From Mucilaginibacter sp. PAMC 26640 (GTDB lineage Bacteria > Bacteroidota > Bacteroidia > Sphingobacteriales > Sphingobacteriaceae): DNA of 64,000 nucleotides. This document shows, one piece after another, positions 44,753 to 52,379 of this stretch (position 1 is its first letter; every line of letters begins with the position of its first letter). Location of the stretch: the NCBI GenBank assembly GCA_001596135.1, contig CP014773.1, positions 3,286,001-3,350,000 on the forward strand, given 5' to 3'. Made by a program: the position numbers and the translations under genes. The notes under the pieces were generated by a model. It did no database searches, had not been told where the DNA came from, and saw nothing but the letters and a program-made list of their open reading frames with translations.

Positions 44753-44885
44753 TAAGCAACCAAAAGCGGGAGAAGGCGGGGCTGTCAAGGGAACGTGGAA
44801 TAAATGGCCTTGTGCGTGAAAGGCTTGCGGGTTTATGCCGCGAAAGTCCCTTTACTGACCTGGCTTCGGAGGCTACCTTTGCTGT
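44753..44885 (-). repeat. Dispersed palindromic repeat, divergent copy C
   Basis: Read on the minus strand it begins CAGCAAAGGTAGCC and ends CCTTGACA ... CGCTTTTGGTTGCTTA, the same outer blocks as copy A at 49.1 kb, with a diverged interior. Less similar than copies A and B are to each other. Confidence 0.45.
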
Positions 44886-45054
44886 AACAGATGATTAACC
44901 AACCACGGCCACCCGGCAATGAAACTACCAACAAACGCCGCCTTGCAAATGAAAAACTAACGCTTATCTTTACCCTAACGAACGTTCTTTATGGCACCGA
45001 AAAAGTGCAAAACGGAAAACAGCCAAAAACGTAAAAACTTTATGGTAGCCAATA

Positions 45055-45081
45055 CGATTACGGCGCAAAGCGCCATAATCG
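45055..45081. repeat. Near-palindromic recombination core candidate
   Basis: CGATTACGGCGC (45055-45066), AAA, then GCGCCATAATCG (45070-45081). The arms match with one wobble position. Inverted arms around a short spacer are the usual form of a tyrosine-recombinase core site, and the left arm equals the left-end sequence at 38785-38796. Confidence 0.6.
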
Positions 45082-45147
45082 CAGAGGGTAATTACTACCT
45101 ATAAGTCCATCGTGCTGCCGAAAATTCGTAGTTGTAACCAACTAAAA
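45070..45147 (-). repeat. 78-bp terminal inverted repeat, right copy
   Basis: Reverse complement of 38719-38796 with about five mismatches, from CGATTATGGCGC outward to TTTTAGTTGG. Marks the right end of the nested element. Confidence 0.85.
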
Positions 45148-45236
45148 ATTCTTGCAAACTTTCGTTATAGTTAATAGCCAAATCGTAAAAAACTGGTTAT
45201 TATTACTTCAGCTTAAGAATGTTTTAGTTGCCTCAA

Positions 45237-45947
45237 TTAGTCAATCCATTGCCGTTTTAAAACGGTAAGAGAATTTTCAGACTGTTTAAGAATGATGTAT
45301 TTATCACCAATAGGCTCAAACTTGTTAGATTTTAAAGTAGACAATGTAACTTTTAAAATATCATTTTCACCTTGAATCCGGCTTTGTAAAAAGTCAAGGT
45401 TACCGTCCTTATTAAAATCTCCAAAGCTGAACTGGCTACCATATTTAGACCATAAGGGGTAGTATTTTATTGTGCCTTTATTAGTTATGTCAAATAGATT
45501 GCATATAACTGAACTTGAACTACTGCCACTACCTGTATTAATACAGGTTAAAAGAACATACTTACGTCCCTTAAAGCTTCCCTGATAAACCTTAAAGGAA
45601 CTTATGTCAAGATCGCAGGCAAAGTCGCTTTCATACTTCCCTTTTATATCAACCCTTTGATTGTTAATAATAAAATAGCTGCATGAGCCGTCAGACGCTA
45701 TTTGGGGATAACAATATTCAAGCTTAATGCCTGGCATACTAAAGCTATATTTATAAGGCACCTTTTTGTGCTCTCCGTTTGCCTTTGCAGTTTTATAGTC
45801 ACCGGCTATAAATGAGTTGTTTACTGTTTTGAAGATAGGAACAGCTTTAACAATGCCTTTATAATAATTGTCAGATTGTGCAAAGCTTATTGTTGTCCAT
45901 ATGCAAAGCAAAACACAAATTAGATTTTTCTTAAATGGTGATAGCAC
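45237..45947 (-). CDS. Secreted protein with FG-GAP-like segment
   Basis: A 236-residue protein with a signal peptide (LICVLLCIWTTISFAQ). A calcium-binding loop-like motif FGDFNKDGNLDFLQS near residue 190 resembles an FG-GAP/VCBS repeat. Probably exported. No family recognised for the rest. Lies between the nested element and the XRE regulator, on the same strand as the latter. Confidence 0.6.
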   Translation of the reverse strand: MLSPFKKNLICVLLCIWTTISFAQSDNYYKGIVKAVPIFKTVNNSFIAGDYKTAKANGEHKKVPYKYSFSMPGIKLEYCYPQIASDGSCSYFIINNQRVDIKGKYESDFACDLDISSFKVYQGSFKGRKYVLLTCINTGSGSSSSSVICNLFDITNKGTIKYYPLWSKYGSQFSFGDFNKDGNLDFLQSRIQGENDILKVTLSTLKSNKFEPIGDKYIILKQSENSLTVLKRQWID

Positions 45948-46004
45948 AATAATATTAAGAAATGGTTAATTTTATCTTTGTTGCGAAAATAGATTAATGA
46001 GGGA

Positions 46005-46403
46005 TTATTTGCCGCCCAAAATCTTTACTTTTTCTTGCTCACTTTCAAGTAGGCGTTCATAAAGCTTTTTATTTTCTTCTACCATTTCCAATAATTTATC
46101 TAAGGGATTGAAAGTGCAATGATAAAAAGGGCCATGATTGCTACCATGAAAAGTATTATTAAAATAATTGACCACAGCGTCCTCGGAAAAGTTATCAATA
46201 GCTTCTTTACTAACACCTAAAATCTTAGCAACCTTTTCTAAAACCTCATCCTCGATAGTTTCGCTTTGCTCCATACGTGAAACGGTCTGTTGGCTTACAC
46301 CTAATTCAGCAGCAAGTGCTTCCTGTTTAATACCTCGCATTTCACGAATGCGACCGATTTTCCTACCTATATGATTGTTTGAGGGTTTAGCAGATGTTTC
46401 CAT
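46005..46403 (-). CDS. XRE-family regulator, divergent from HEPN-SWIM operon
   Basis: A 132-residue protein; start taken at the ATG 46401-46403, since the TTG at 46409 is less likely. The HTH is clear (IREMRGIKQEALAAELGVSQ, TVSRMEQSETIEDE), and the C-terminus is a coiled coil (LLEMVEENKKLYERLLESEQ). It sits back to back with the HEPN gene; a 30-base perfect inverted repeat lies between them and is its likely operator. Confidence 0.85.
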   Translation of the reverse strand: METSAKPSNNHIGRKIGRIREMRGIKQEALAAELGVSQQTVSRMEQSETIEDEVLEKVAKILGVSKEAIDNFSEDAVVNYFNNTFHGSNHGPFYHCTFNPLDKLLEMVEENKKLYERLLESEQEKVKILGGK

Positions 46404-46406
46404 GAT

Positions 46407-46414
46407 CAAATATA
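46407..46414 (-). promoter_or_regulatory. -7 box of the XRE gene
   Basis: Minus-strand TATATTTG fits TAnnTTTG but lies only four bases before the ATG at 46403, so transcripts would have almost no leader. This may mean a leaderless mRNA; low certainty. Confidence 0.35.
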
Positions 46415-46495
46415 CAAAGATTTTACAACGGTAAAGATAACACCGTTATGAGTAAAACACGCAACGTTTGGGTTCGGTACGCAGCTTAGACCACT

Positions 46496-46525
46496 GAATT
46501 TTGATTAAATCATTAATCAAAATTC
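46496..46525. promoter_or_regulatory. Operator-like perfect inverted repeat upstream of the HEPN gene
   Basis: GAATTTTGATTAA (46496-46508) and TTAATCAAAATTC (46513-46525) are perfectly inverted around ATCA. It ends seven bases before the ATG at 46533, so a protein bound here would block the HEPN-SWIM operon. The XRE protein is the obvious candidate. Confidence 0.65.
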
Positions 46526-46532
46526 AAAAAAT

Positions 46533-47630
46533 ATGAACGTTATTAATTTTTCAGGTGGAAGACTGATATTGAATATTTCCGGCATGGATACTGACGGCCT
46601 AACCGTCTCCAATATTAGCATGGGTTCAGAAAACCTTACTGAATCTTTATACAAACGGCTGCTACAGGCAGAACGTGAGAAAGTACAAACGCTTAAAGAA
46701 GCCATAGATAAAAAATTCCCATTAGAGGAAATTGTCTCCGACTACTATATGACGGAAGAGCAATCAAAAGAGATGTCTGCGCTAATTGAGTTCCTCACTC
46801 AAAAATTTGATCTAACGCATATCTTTTGCTTTGCCCACAAAGGGAAAATGACTAATAATTTCAGCAAGTTCGGAGAATTTCCCTCTTATGTTGACCTGCA
46901 TTTCTTTTTTCTATTTATTACTAAAGGCAGCGAACGAGTTGAGCACGAGATACAAGAATATATCAACTCCCACTATAAAAGCTTTAAGGTAACGGCTATA
47001 TCGCATGGCCTTGAAAGTGTTCGTAGCGCCGTGGCGCAGGGCAGCAGATTTTTTATTGCAGCATGTTTAGGCGGTTTGGAAATGTTCCATGATAAGCTTA
47101 ACCACCTTGACGTAGTATTTCCAACGTTAAACCCAGCAAATATACTTCAGAAGGCTGAAAAGCGTTTTCATGACCACATAAAAATGTCAACCGGCTTTTT
47201 ATATAGCGCAGTTAATTGTATTCGTATTGAGGAATACCCTGAAAATGGTGTTTTCATGCTTCACCAAGCCGTTGAACAAGCCTGTATCGCACTGATTAAA
47301 GTTCATATGGGTTACCGGATCGATTTGCATAACCTAACCCGGCTTTTAAACCTCTGTAAATGTTTTTCCGATAAACCCGCAGAGCTTTTTTTAGCGGAAG
47401 ATGAAGAATCCGTTAGGTTGTTTAAAATACTTCGCGAAAGCTACGGAGACACTCGTTATGCGGAAGACTTTAAAGTTGACAAGGATATTGCTATTAAAAT
47501 ACTGGAACGGGTTGATGCCTTTGTGAATTTGGCTGAAAACATTTGTCTGGATTGGATTAATGCTTTACGCACAAAAGTTGGTGAGGATGCAATTGAAAAT
47601 GTTTATACCGTAAACGAGGAAAAGGATTAA
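46533..47630 (+). CDS. HEPN-domain protein
   Basis: A 365-residue protein. The C-terminal part (about 205-345) matches a HEPN helical bundle: YSAVNCIRIEEYPENGVFML, HQAVEQACIALIKVHMGY and the late GDTRYAEDFKVDKDIA. The typical RNase motif R-x4-6-H is not evident, so it may be non-catalytic or bind nucleotides. The N-terminal half, with VDLHFFFLFI near residue 120, resembles a degenerate nucleotidyltransferase fold. Two bases separate it from the SWIM-finger gene, so they are one operon. Possible toxin or immunity protein. Confidence 0.7.
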   Translation: MNVINFSGGRLILNISGMDTDGLTVSNISMGSENLTESLYKRLLQAEREKVQTLKEAIDKKFPLEEIVSDYYMTEEQSKEMSALIEFLTQKFDLTHIFCFAHKGKMTNNFSKFGEFPSYVDLHFFFLFITKGSERVEHEIQEYINSHYKSFKVTAISHGLESVRSAVAQGSRFFIAACLGGLEMFHDKLNHLDVVFPTLNPANILQKAEKRFHDHIKMSTGFLYSAVNCIRIEEYPENGVFMLHQAVEQACIALIKVHMGYRIDLHNLTRLLNLCKCFSDKPAELFLAEDEESVRLFKILRESYGDTRYAEDFKVDKDIAIKILERVDAFVNLAENICLDWINALRTKVGEDAIENVYTVNEEKD

Positions 47631-47632
47631 CA

Positions 47633-48961
47633 ATGGCTGCCAAAAAAATAAAAAAGGAGGCCGTTATTATTCCGACCGACCTGTTCTTTTATCCGATACC
47701 TTTAACACAGCCCGGTCAGCTTTTGACCCGCGATGAGTTGTATAGGCATTATGAACCACCCAAAGGGCGCAAAGTTTATATGGGTAACCAAGATGAGTTT
47801 CTAAGTTTTGAAAGCGGCATAGCTACGGTAAAACTGAAATTAAACGATGGTTCAATATACTACTTGTATCTCCACGTGGAAAAAGAGGAATTGCATATTG
47901 GCTGTAAATGCGGGATGCCGGAAGAAAAACTTTGTTTTCACGCTTTTATTGGCCTGTTTAATCTAACTTGGCTAAGTCAAACCTTTGATTGTCAGAATTT
48001 GTATTGGCCGAATTTCTACAACGAGGAAACCAGCCGAAAATTCCTTGACATAAACCTATCGAGCCAACATATTAACGTAGAGGCTAAACCGGCGTATGGC
48101 ACTTTTTACCGCAGCCTGATCGGGTTCGGCAAATCAAGGTTCCCTAAATTACAAGAGCAAATCGATAAGAAACTTTCAATAAAAACCGGAGAGAGTTTCG
48201 TGTATGCTTATGCTTTATGTTTTGCACCGGACATTTACCGTGATCGCCACTTCCCATTACTTATTCCATTTCATGGTAAGACCGACAGGAGCGGTTTAAA
48301 ATTAGTTGCGTTTTCAAATTTTTGTCTTCCCGATAAAGAATCAAACCCAAGTGGAGATCATCCATCCCAACAACACTTAAATGCGATAAGTAAAACCATG
48401 TATGAGATTACGCGGCCTCTTACTTATAAAAATGAATATCGGGATTGGCGGGTTTGGGACGATGCGAAAGAAACCATATTTACATTATGGCAAAAAGCTT
48501 TGCCGTTGCTTATTGATTTCCCTTACAACCACACCTATCTTTTATACTGGTTTCGATATTTAAGAGAAAGACCAACTAAATTTTTTATGCAAGCGTCAAG
48601 ATACAGTTTGGAACGGCCCTCACTGTCATTAATGTTAACATTTCACAAAGACCGCTTTAATCTTTCGGTAGAGGTGATTATTGGTAGCCAAGCGATTATA
48701 GTAGAACATAAACCGCATTTTTTTATTCATGATGAACAGACAGGAAATTGTTATATGATGAATAGTCTTCAGGATGATAGTTTACTGAATTGGATGCTGG
48801 ATAACAAAAATAAGATCACAGTTTTAAAGGACGATTTTGTGGACTTTGACGAGAATATTTTAAAAGGTCTTGCTGAACGCTATCCAGTGTTTTTTGCGGA
48901 TAAGCCGGGGAACAGGTTGGCTTATGATTACAATCTTTTAAAAACACGATTAACCTTGTGA
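47633..48961 (+). CDS. Protein with SWIM-type zinc finger
   Basis: A 442-residue protein. Near residues 89-104 it has IGCKCGMPEEKLCFHAF, giving CxCx7CxH (C91, C93, C101, H103), the zinc-binding pattern of SWIM domains that bind DNA or protein partners. The rest is mixed alpha/beta without known motif. Immediately downstream of the HEPN gene. Not a family I can name. Confidence 0.65.
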   Translation: MAAKKIKKEAVIIPTDLFFYPIPLTQPGQLLTRDELYRHYEPPKGRKVYMGNQDEFLSFESGIATVKLKLNDGSIYYLYLHVEKEELHIGCKCGMPEEKLCFHAFIGLFNLTWLSQTFDCQNLYWPNFYNEETSRKFLDINLSSQHINVEAKPAYGTFYRSLIGFGKSRFPKLQEQIDKKLSIKTGESFVYAYALCFAPDIYRDRHFPLLIPFHGKTDRSGLKLVAFSNFCLPDKESNPSGDHPSQQHLNAISKTMYEITRPLTYKNEYRDWRVWDDAKETIFTLWQKALPLLIDFPYNHTYLLYWFRYLRERPTKFFMQASRYSLERPSLSLMLTFHKDRFNLSVEVIIGSQAIIVEHKPHFFIHDEQTGNCYMMNSLQDDSLLNWMLDNKNKITVLKDDFVDFDENILKGLAERYPVFFADKPGNRLAYDYNLLKTRLTL

Positions 48962-49092
48962 AAAAAGAAGCAACTGCGGCAAGCGGCTCCATACTTCCGC
49001 CGCCAGCCTCGCTGCAAAAGCAAACCGCATTTGCCGTTTGCAGAAAAAGCAATGGGTTCCCCTCAATCACCATAGCCGCAAAGGTAGCCCTC

Positions 49093-49195
49093 GCCGGAAT
49101 AAAACGTCAAGGCTATACAAGCGGGCAATTGAGTTTTGTTTTTTAGCGGCTTGCCCGGCCTTGACATTTTATCCGGCTAAGCGCTTTTGGTTGCT
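49093..49195 (+). repeat. Dispersed palindromic repeat, copy A
   Basis: Begins GCCGGAATAAAACGTCAAGG and ends CCTTGACATTTTATCCGGCT plus a short tail to TTGCT, so the two ends form long inverted arms. Closely similar to copy B at 55217-55317. Lies between the SWIM-finger gene and the next small gene. Confidence 0.7.
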
Positions 49196-49289
49196 TACAT
49201 GGTGGTTAAGGGGTGGTGTGTTTTTCAGCTTAATTTTTCAGAAAAGAATACTTACTATTACACAGCGGCAAACCTTGATAACTTATTAT

Positions 49290-49787
49290 ATGTCTTACCA
49301 AACCATCAAAATAGCTACTGCCATGATATTGCTTATCATTCCTTTTTTTGCTTTTGGCCAAGAAAACGAGCGTAGTACATGTTTGAAGGTGCTCCAGTAT
49401 AACCACATAAACCAGGAGTATATTTTCAAAGCTAAAGACCAATCTACAACTCATCTTAAATACTTAGGATGGCTACGCTCGAAGAAAGGTGTGCGCTATA
49501 AAATTATAAATTCGGTTTGGTTATGGGGCCAATCACATCACGCAACTAACCGTATTTTAGTTTACAATGAGCATAATAAATATCTTGGCAACTATCGGCT
49601 TACAATAATCTATGATCTTCCAAGCTTCATAAAAGGTAATAAGTTGATATTCAAAAACAACCCTGATGACAGCAATGGCAATCTTCGGTCAATTACCTAT
49701 GTTGACTTTGATAATGGAATACCCCATGAGTTTTTTCGTAAGTGCAACGGCGACAAAGGGGATGTTTATACTTTCGACAAAGAGTAG
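49290..49787 (+). CDS. Secreted hypothetical protein, 165 residues
   Basis: Start placed at ATG 49290, which begins a signal peptide (KIATAMILLIIPFFAFGQ); the longer open frame upstream runs through the repeat and is not believed. The mature part is beta-rich (YIFKAKDQSTTHLKYLGWLR; ITYVDFDNGIPHEF). No family known. Last gene of the element before attR. Confidence 0.55.
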   Translation: MSYQTIKIATAMILLIIPFFAFGQENERSTCLKVLQYNHINQEYIFKAKDQSTTHLKYLGWLRSKKGVRYKIINSVWLWGQSHHATNRILVYNEHNKYLGNYRLTIIYDLPSFIKGNKLIFKNNPDDSNGNLRSITYVDFDNGIPHEFFRKCNGDKGDVYTFDKE

Positions 49788-49950
49788 GTTTGACGTATTT
49801 ATGTATAAGCATTCAAATAAAAGTGGGTCCGGCGTCCTAAAAAACGACTTTTTTATTCAAAAAAATTCGTTATATTTGTATAACAAGTTCATTGACTATT
49901 TGTTACGAGCGTTCCAATGATGCAAATGAAATCAAATGAAGTCTAATAAA

Positions 49951-49975
49951 ATGAGACCCATTCGGTTACCATTTT
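49951..49975 (+). repeat. Element-end repeat, right copy
   Basis: ATGAGACCCATTCGGTTACC, one mismatch from the left copy at 30669-30694, 56 bases before attR. Confidence 0.5.
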
Positions 49976-50030
49976 CAAAAGTAAGCTTGATAACTACATT
50001 ATAATCAACCCTTTAAGGGGTAGGATCATC

Positions 50031-50106
50031 ATCCTGCCATCCCGACAACAAGCGATACCAAGTAGTATCAAAACCCCTTAAATTGTATGATTTAAGGGTT
50101 TTTTTT
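50031..50106 (+). repeat. attR: copy of the tRNA-Pro 3' end
   Basis: The first 18 bases equal 30554-30571 exactly. Similarity to attL then continues, including a second tRNA-type terminator hairpin at about 50070-50108. It marks the right junction of the element. Confidence 0.88.
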
Positions 50107-50425
50107 ATCTAACCCAAATTATCCCAGAAAATTCGGAGAAAAGGAAATCTAGTCGGTTACCCCTAAACGACAAGCGTGTCGGAATTTGAATTAAACGCTT
50201 GATTAAGGGAATAACTTGAACCCCAACAAAGAATTGGTAAAGGTAAGCCGGCAAAAATCACTATAACGAATTAGTATCTGGATCAATTCAACGCTGTAAC
50301 GATCGACAGTTACTAAAAGCATGTATTTACGATTTGCCGATTAAGACCCGCATTCAAATGAAAACACATGATGTTAGTAATAACGAAGATGGGTACATAG
50401 TTTTGGCAAAATGGATTGCAACTTT
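50049..50425. mobile_element. Fossil left end of an older related element
   Basis: From attR to about 50167 the sequence follows the sequence after attL base by base with moderate decay (CAACCCAAGTTATT versus TAACCCAAATTATC; ATTCGGTTACCC versus AGTCGGTTACCC). Further on is a decayed DUF6934 gene. This DNA is therefore what is left of an earlier insertion at the same tRNA. Confidence 0.65.
50331..50422 (+). pseudogene. Decayed DUF6934 gene fragment
   Basis: Matches the middle of the intact gene at about 36641-36735 (shared blocks AAGACCC, CATTCA, TTAGTAATAACGAAGA and ACATAGTTTTGGC) with a seven-base deletion and substitutions. It has no start or usable frame. Confidence 0.7.
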
Positions 50426-50500
50426 ATCTTAGTTTGTATAAAATGCAACTAGTTGTGCTTAGCGAACGTCTTTTATAGTAGTACGTTAGTTTAGCAAGCA

Positions 50501-51082
50501 ATGGCAGCATATTTAGTCTTAACAGATCTGCAACTGATCGATCTTTTAAAAAAAGATGATGAGACCGCCTTTTCCGAAATTTACAGTCGGTATGCAGATT
50601 CACTGGCAGATTTTGCAAGTTCCAAGTTTTTTGATGTGGAGGATGGCAGGGATATTATTCATGATGTTTTTGTTAAGCTCTGGCAGGAAAGAACAAAATT
50701 GAATGTTAACCGCGATTTAAAAGCTTACCTCTTTAAACTAACTCGCGACCGGATAGTGGACAAAATTAGAAAGAATATGACACACCGGAAGTATGCGGCT
50801 ATGATAGACTCGCTGGCTGTACACTACGACGCGACCATCGAACAAAAAATAGCTGCAAAAGAAATAGCCCAAAGTATTGAGATTTCGCTGGATGAATTAT
50901 CTCCACGGCTAAAAGAAATTTATTTATTGAGACGAGAAGAAAATTTAAGTATAAGAGATATTGCTAAAAAATTGCAGCTTTCTGAACAAACGGTAAAAAA
51001 CCAGCTTTCTACTGCATTAAAACACTTACGAGCTTCAATGGCAACGGTCTCTACAGCTGCATTGTTGTTATGGCTTTCCTAA
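50501..51082 (+). CDS. ECF sigma-70 factor
   Basis: A 193-residue extracytoplasmic-function sigma factor. Region 2 (FSEIYSRYADSLADFASSKF, DIIHDVFVKLWQER) and region 4 (LSIRDIAKKLQLSEQTVKNQ) are clear. First gene of a sigma/FecR/receptor set, so it probably directs RNA polymerase to the receptor gene when the receptor senses its ligand (family knowledge). Ends in a hydrophobic tail (AALLLWLS). Confidence 0.9.
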   Translation: MAAYLVLTDLQLIDLLKKDDETAFSEIYSRYADSLADFASSKFFDVEDGRDIIHDVFVKLWQERTKLNVNRDLKAYLFKLTRDRIVDKIRKNMTHRKYAAMIDSLAVHYDATIEQKIAAKEIAQSIEISLDELSPRLKEIYLLRREENLSIRDIAKKLQLSEQTVKNQLSTALKHLRASMATVSTAALLLWLS

Positions 51083-51222
51083 ACCCGGCATCCTAGGCAT
51101 TACATGCCCCTCCACTCAACCTTTCGTCTCAAAGGTGGAGCTAAATTGAACCCTTTTAAAAAAAATCATTTTTCTATAGTACTAAAAGGCATCTCATACG
51201 GCTACTGTGAAATGGATAACAA

Positions 51223-52215
51223 ATGAGCCGTAATAAAATAGCCGCCTTATTGGATCGTTATCTCAATGGCGAAACCACAAACGAAGAGAATGAGCTGGTG
51301 AAACGCTGGCTGGAAGAAAATAGTAATACTGACCCTCGATGGCATGATTTAGATCAATTAGAAAAAGATAAATGGCTTTCCAGTGTTTTTAGCGAAATTA
51401 AAAACACAATTCACGAAAAGGAGGCTAAAGTAGTGTCGCTGCAGCAAAGAGAGCGTAGGTTTTGGCGAAGTATTGCGGCTGTCGCAGCAGCGTTGCTGAT
51501 CTCTCTCACTTCGTACCTATATTGGCCGTCTTTGCAAAGCCGTTTAAATCCTATTGAGCTTACATCACTTCAAGCGCCCGTTAATCAGAAAAAGGAGGTA
51601 ACCCTTACCGATGGCAGCCGGGTGTGGTTAAACGCCGGCTCGGAATTAAGATATCCTAAAACATTTAAAGGTAATGCAAGGGAAGTTTATCTCTTGGGTG
51701 AGGCTTATTTTGATGTACGCCATGATGCGAGCAAACCTTTCATCATTCATACAGGGACTGTGCTGACCACCGTGCTAGGTACAGCGTTTAATATCAAAGT
51801 GGACAAAAATAATCATACCATTCAAGTCACAGTTGCCCGTGGCAAAGTAAGCGTTGCCAATGGCAACAAATTATTAGGTGTAATTATCCCTAACCAGCAG
51901 ATTAGCTTTAATACATTAAAAGCCGAATCAGTACAGGCAACCGTTAATGCCAATGCGATCGTTGCCTGGCAGCAAAGTGATCTGCATTTTGACGATGTTA
52001 GCTTTGAAGATGCTATTGCACAATTGCAAAAACACTTCAACGTGAAAATTAATCTAAGCAATGCAGAATTGAAAGACTGCCGTTTCACGGGCACTTCTTT
52101 AAATGGCGAAGAATTAGATAAAATACTCAAAGTAATGTGCGCGTTCAACAATGCCAACTATCAGATCAAGCCGGACGGAAGCATCATGATAGATGGGCCA
52201 GGGTGTAGTAACTAA
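51223..52215 (+). CDS. FecR-type anti-sigma factor
   Basis: A 330-residue protein: N-terminal cytoplasmic helical domain (NKIAALLDRYLNGETTNEEN), one membrane helix near residues 85-103 (AAVAAALLISLTSYLYW) and a periplasmic FecR domain (TLTDGSRVWLNAGSELRYPK). The C-terminal DUF4974-type domain ends the protein. It holds the ECF sigma factor until signalled by the outer-membrane protein. Confidence 0.9.
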   Translation: MSRNKIAALLDRYLNGETTNEENELVKRWLEENSNTDPRWHDLDQLEKDKWLSSVFSEIKNTIHEKEAKVVSLQQRERRFWRSIAAVAAALLISLTSYLYWPSLQSRLNPIELTSLQAPVNQKKEVTLTDGSRVWLNAGSELRYPKTFKGNAREVYLLGEAYFDVRHDASKPFIIHTGTVLTTVLGTAFNIKVDKNNHTIQVTVARGKVSVANGNKLLGVIIPNQQISFNTLKAESVQATVNANAIVAWQQSDLHFDDVSFEDAIAQLQKHFNVKINLSNAELKDCRFTGTSLNGEELDKILKVMCAFNNANYQIKPDGSIMIDGPGCSN

Positions 52216-52379
52216 AAATAAAGAAGATAAAGATGAGTAATACCTAAGCCTTGCAAATGCTTTAGTCCTCCAGGCAGGATATTAAGTCAAAATAACCTGT
52301 AAACCGACGGTCATCGGCTTACAGGCGTCCCGGATAACCGGGGTTTTAAATAATTGTGTCACTTAAAACATTTAAAAGT

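Larger units (their letters stand above)
38719..45147. mobile_element. Nested element with 78-bp inverted ends, ATPase and two tyrosine recombinases
   Basis: Contents in order: an orphan RHS tip, three small genes, a divergent XRE regulator, a P-loop ATPase and two overlapping tyrosine recombinase genes, all between 78-bp inverted repeats. The sequence CGATTACGGCGC also appears in direct orientation at 38785-38796 and 45055-45066. The ends, recombinases and ATPase point to an autonomous element related in design to multi-recombinase transposons. The exact excision points are not determined. Confidence 0.65.
44726..45236. other. Right end region of the nested element
   Basis: No gene. It contains a divergent copy of the dispersed repeat (about 44753-44885), a near-palindrome at 45055-45081 and the right 78-bp inverted repeat. 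Beyond 45147 to the next gene nothing was seen. Confidence 0.5.
30554..50048. mobile_element. Integrative mobilizable element in tRNA-Pro (19.5 kb)
   Basis: Bounded by direct repeats of the tRNA-Pro 3' end. It encodes an integrase next to the tRNA, two excisionase-like HTH proteins, MobC, a MobA/VirD2-type relaxase and cargo genes, but no type IV secretion genes, so it would need a helper conjugative element. It contains a second element (38.7-45.1 kb). The attL terminator is preserved so the tRNA remains functional after insertion. Confidence 0.85.
49788..50500. other. Right junction of the element and fossil DNA
   Basis: No gene. Contains a TATATTTG box (49871-49878) without a downstream gene, the element-end repeat (49951-49975), attR (50031-50106), the fossil left end of an older element, and a decayed DUF6934 copy. 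Confidence 0.6.

Noticed and set aside
49871..49878. TATATTTG box
   Set aside because: Matches the -7 consensus, but no gene follows for 600 bases on this strand, so it is listed only within the region description.
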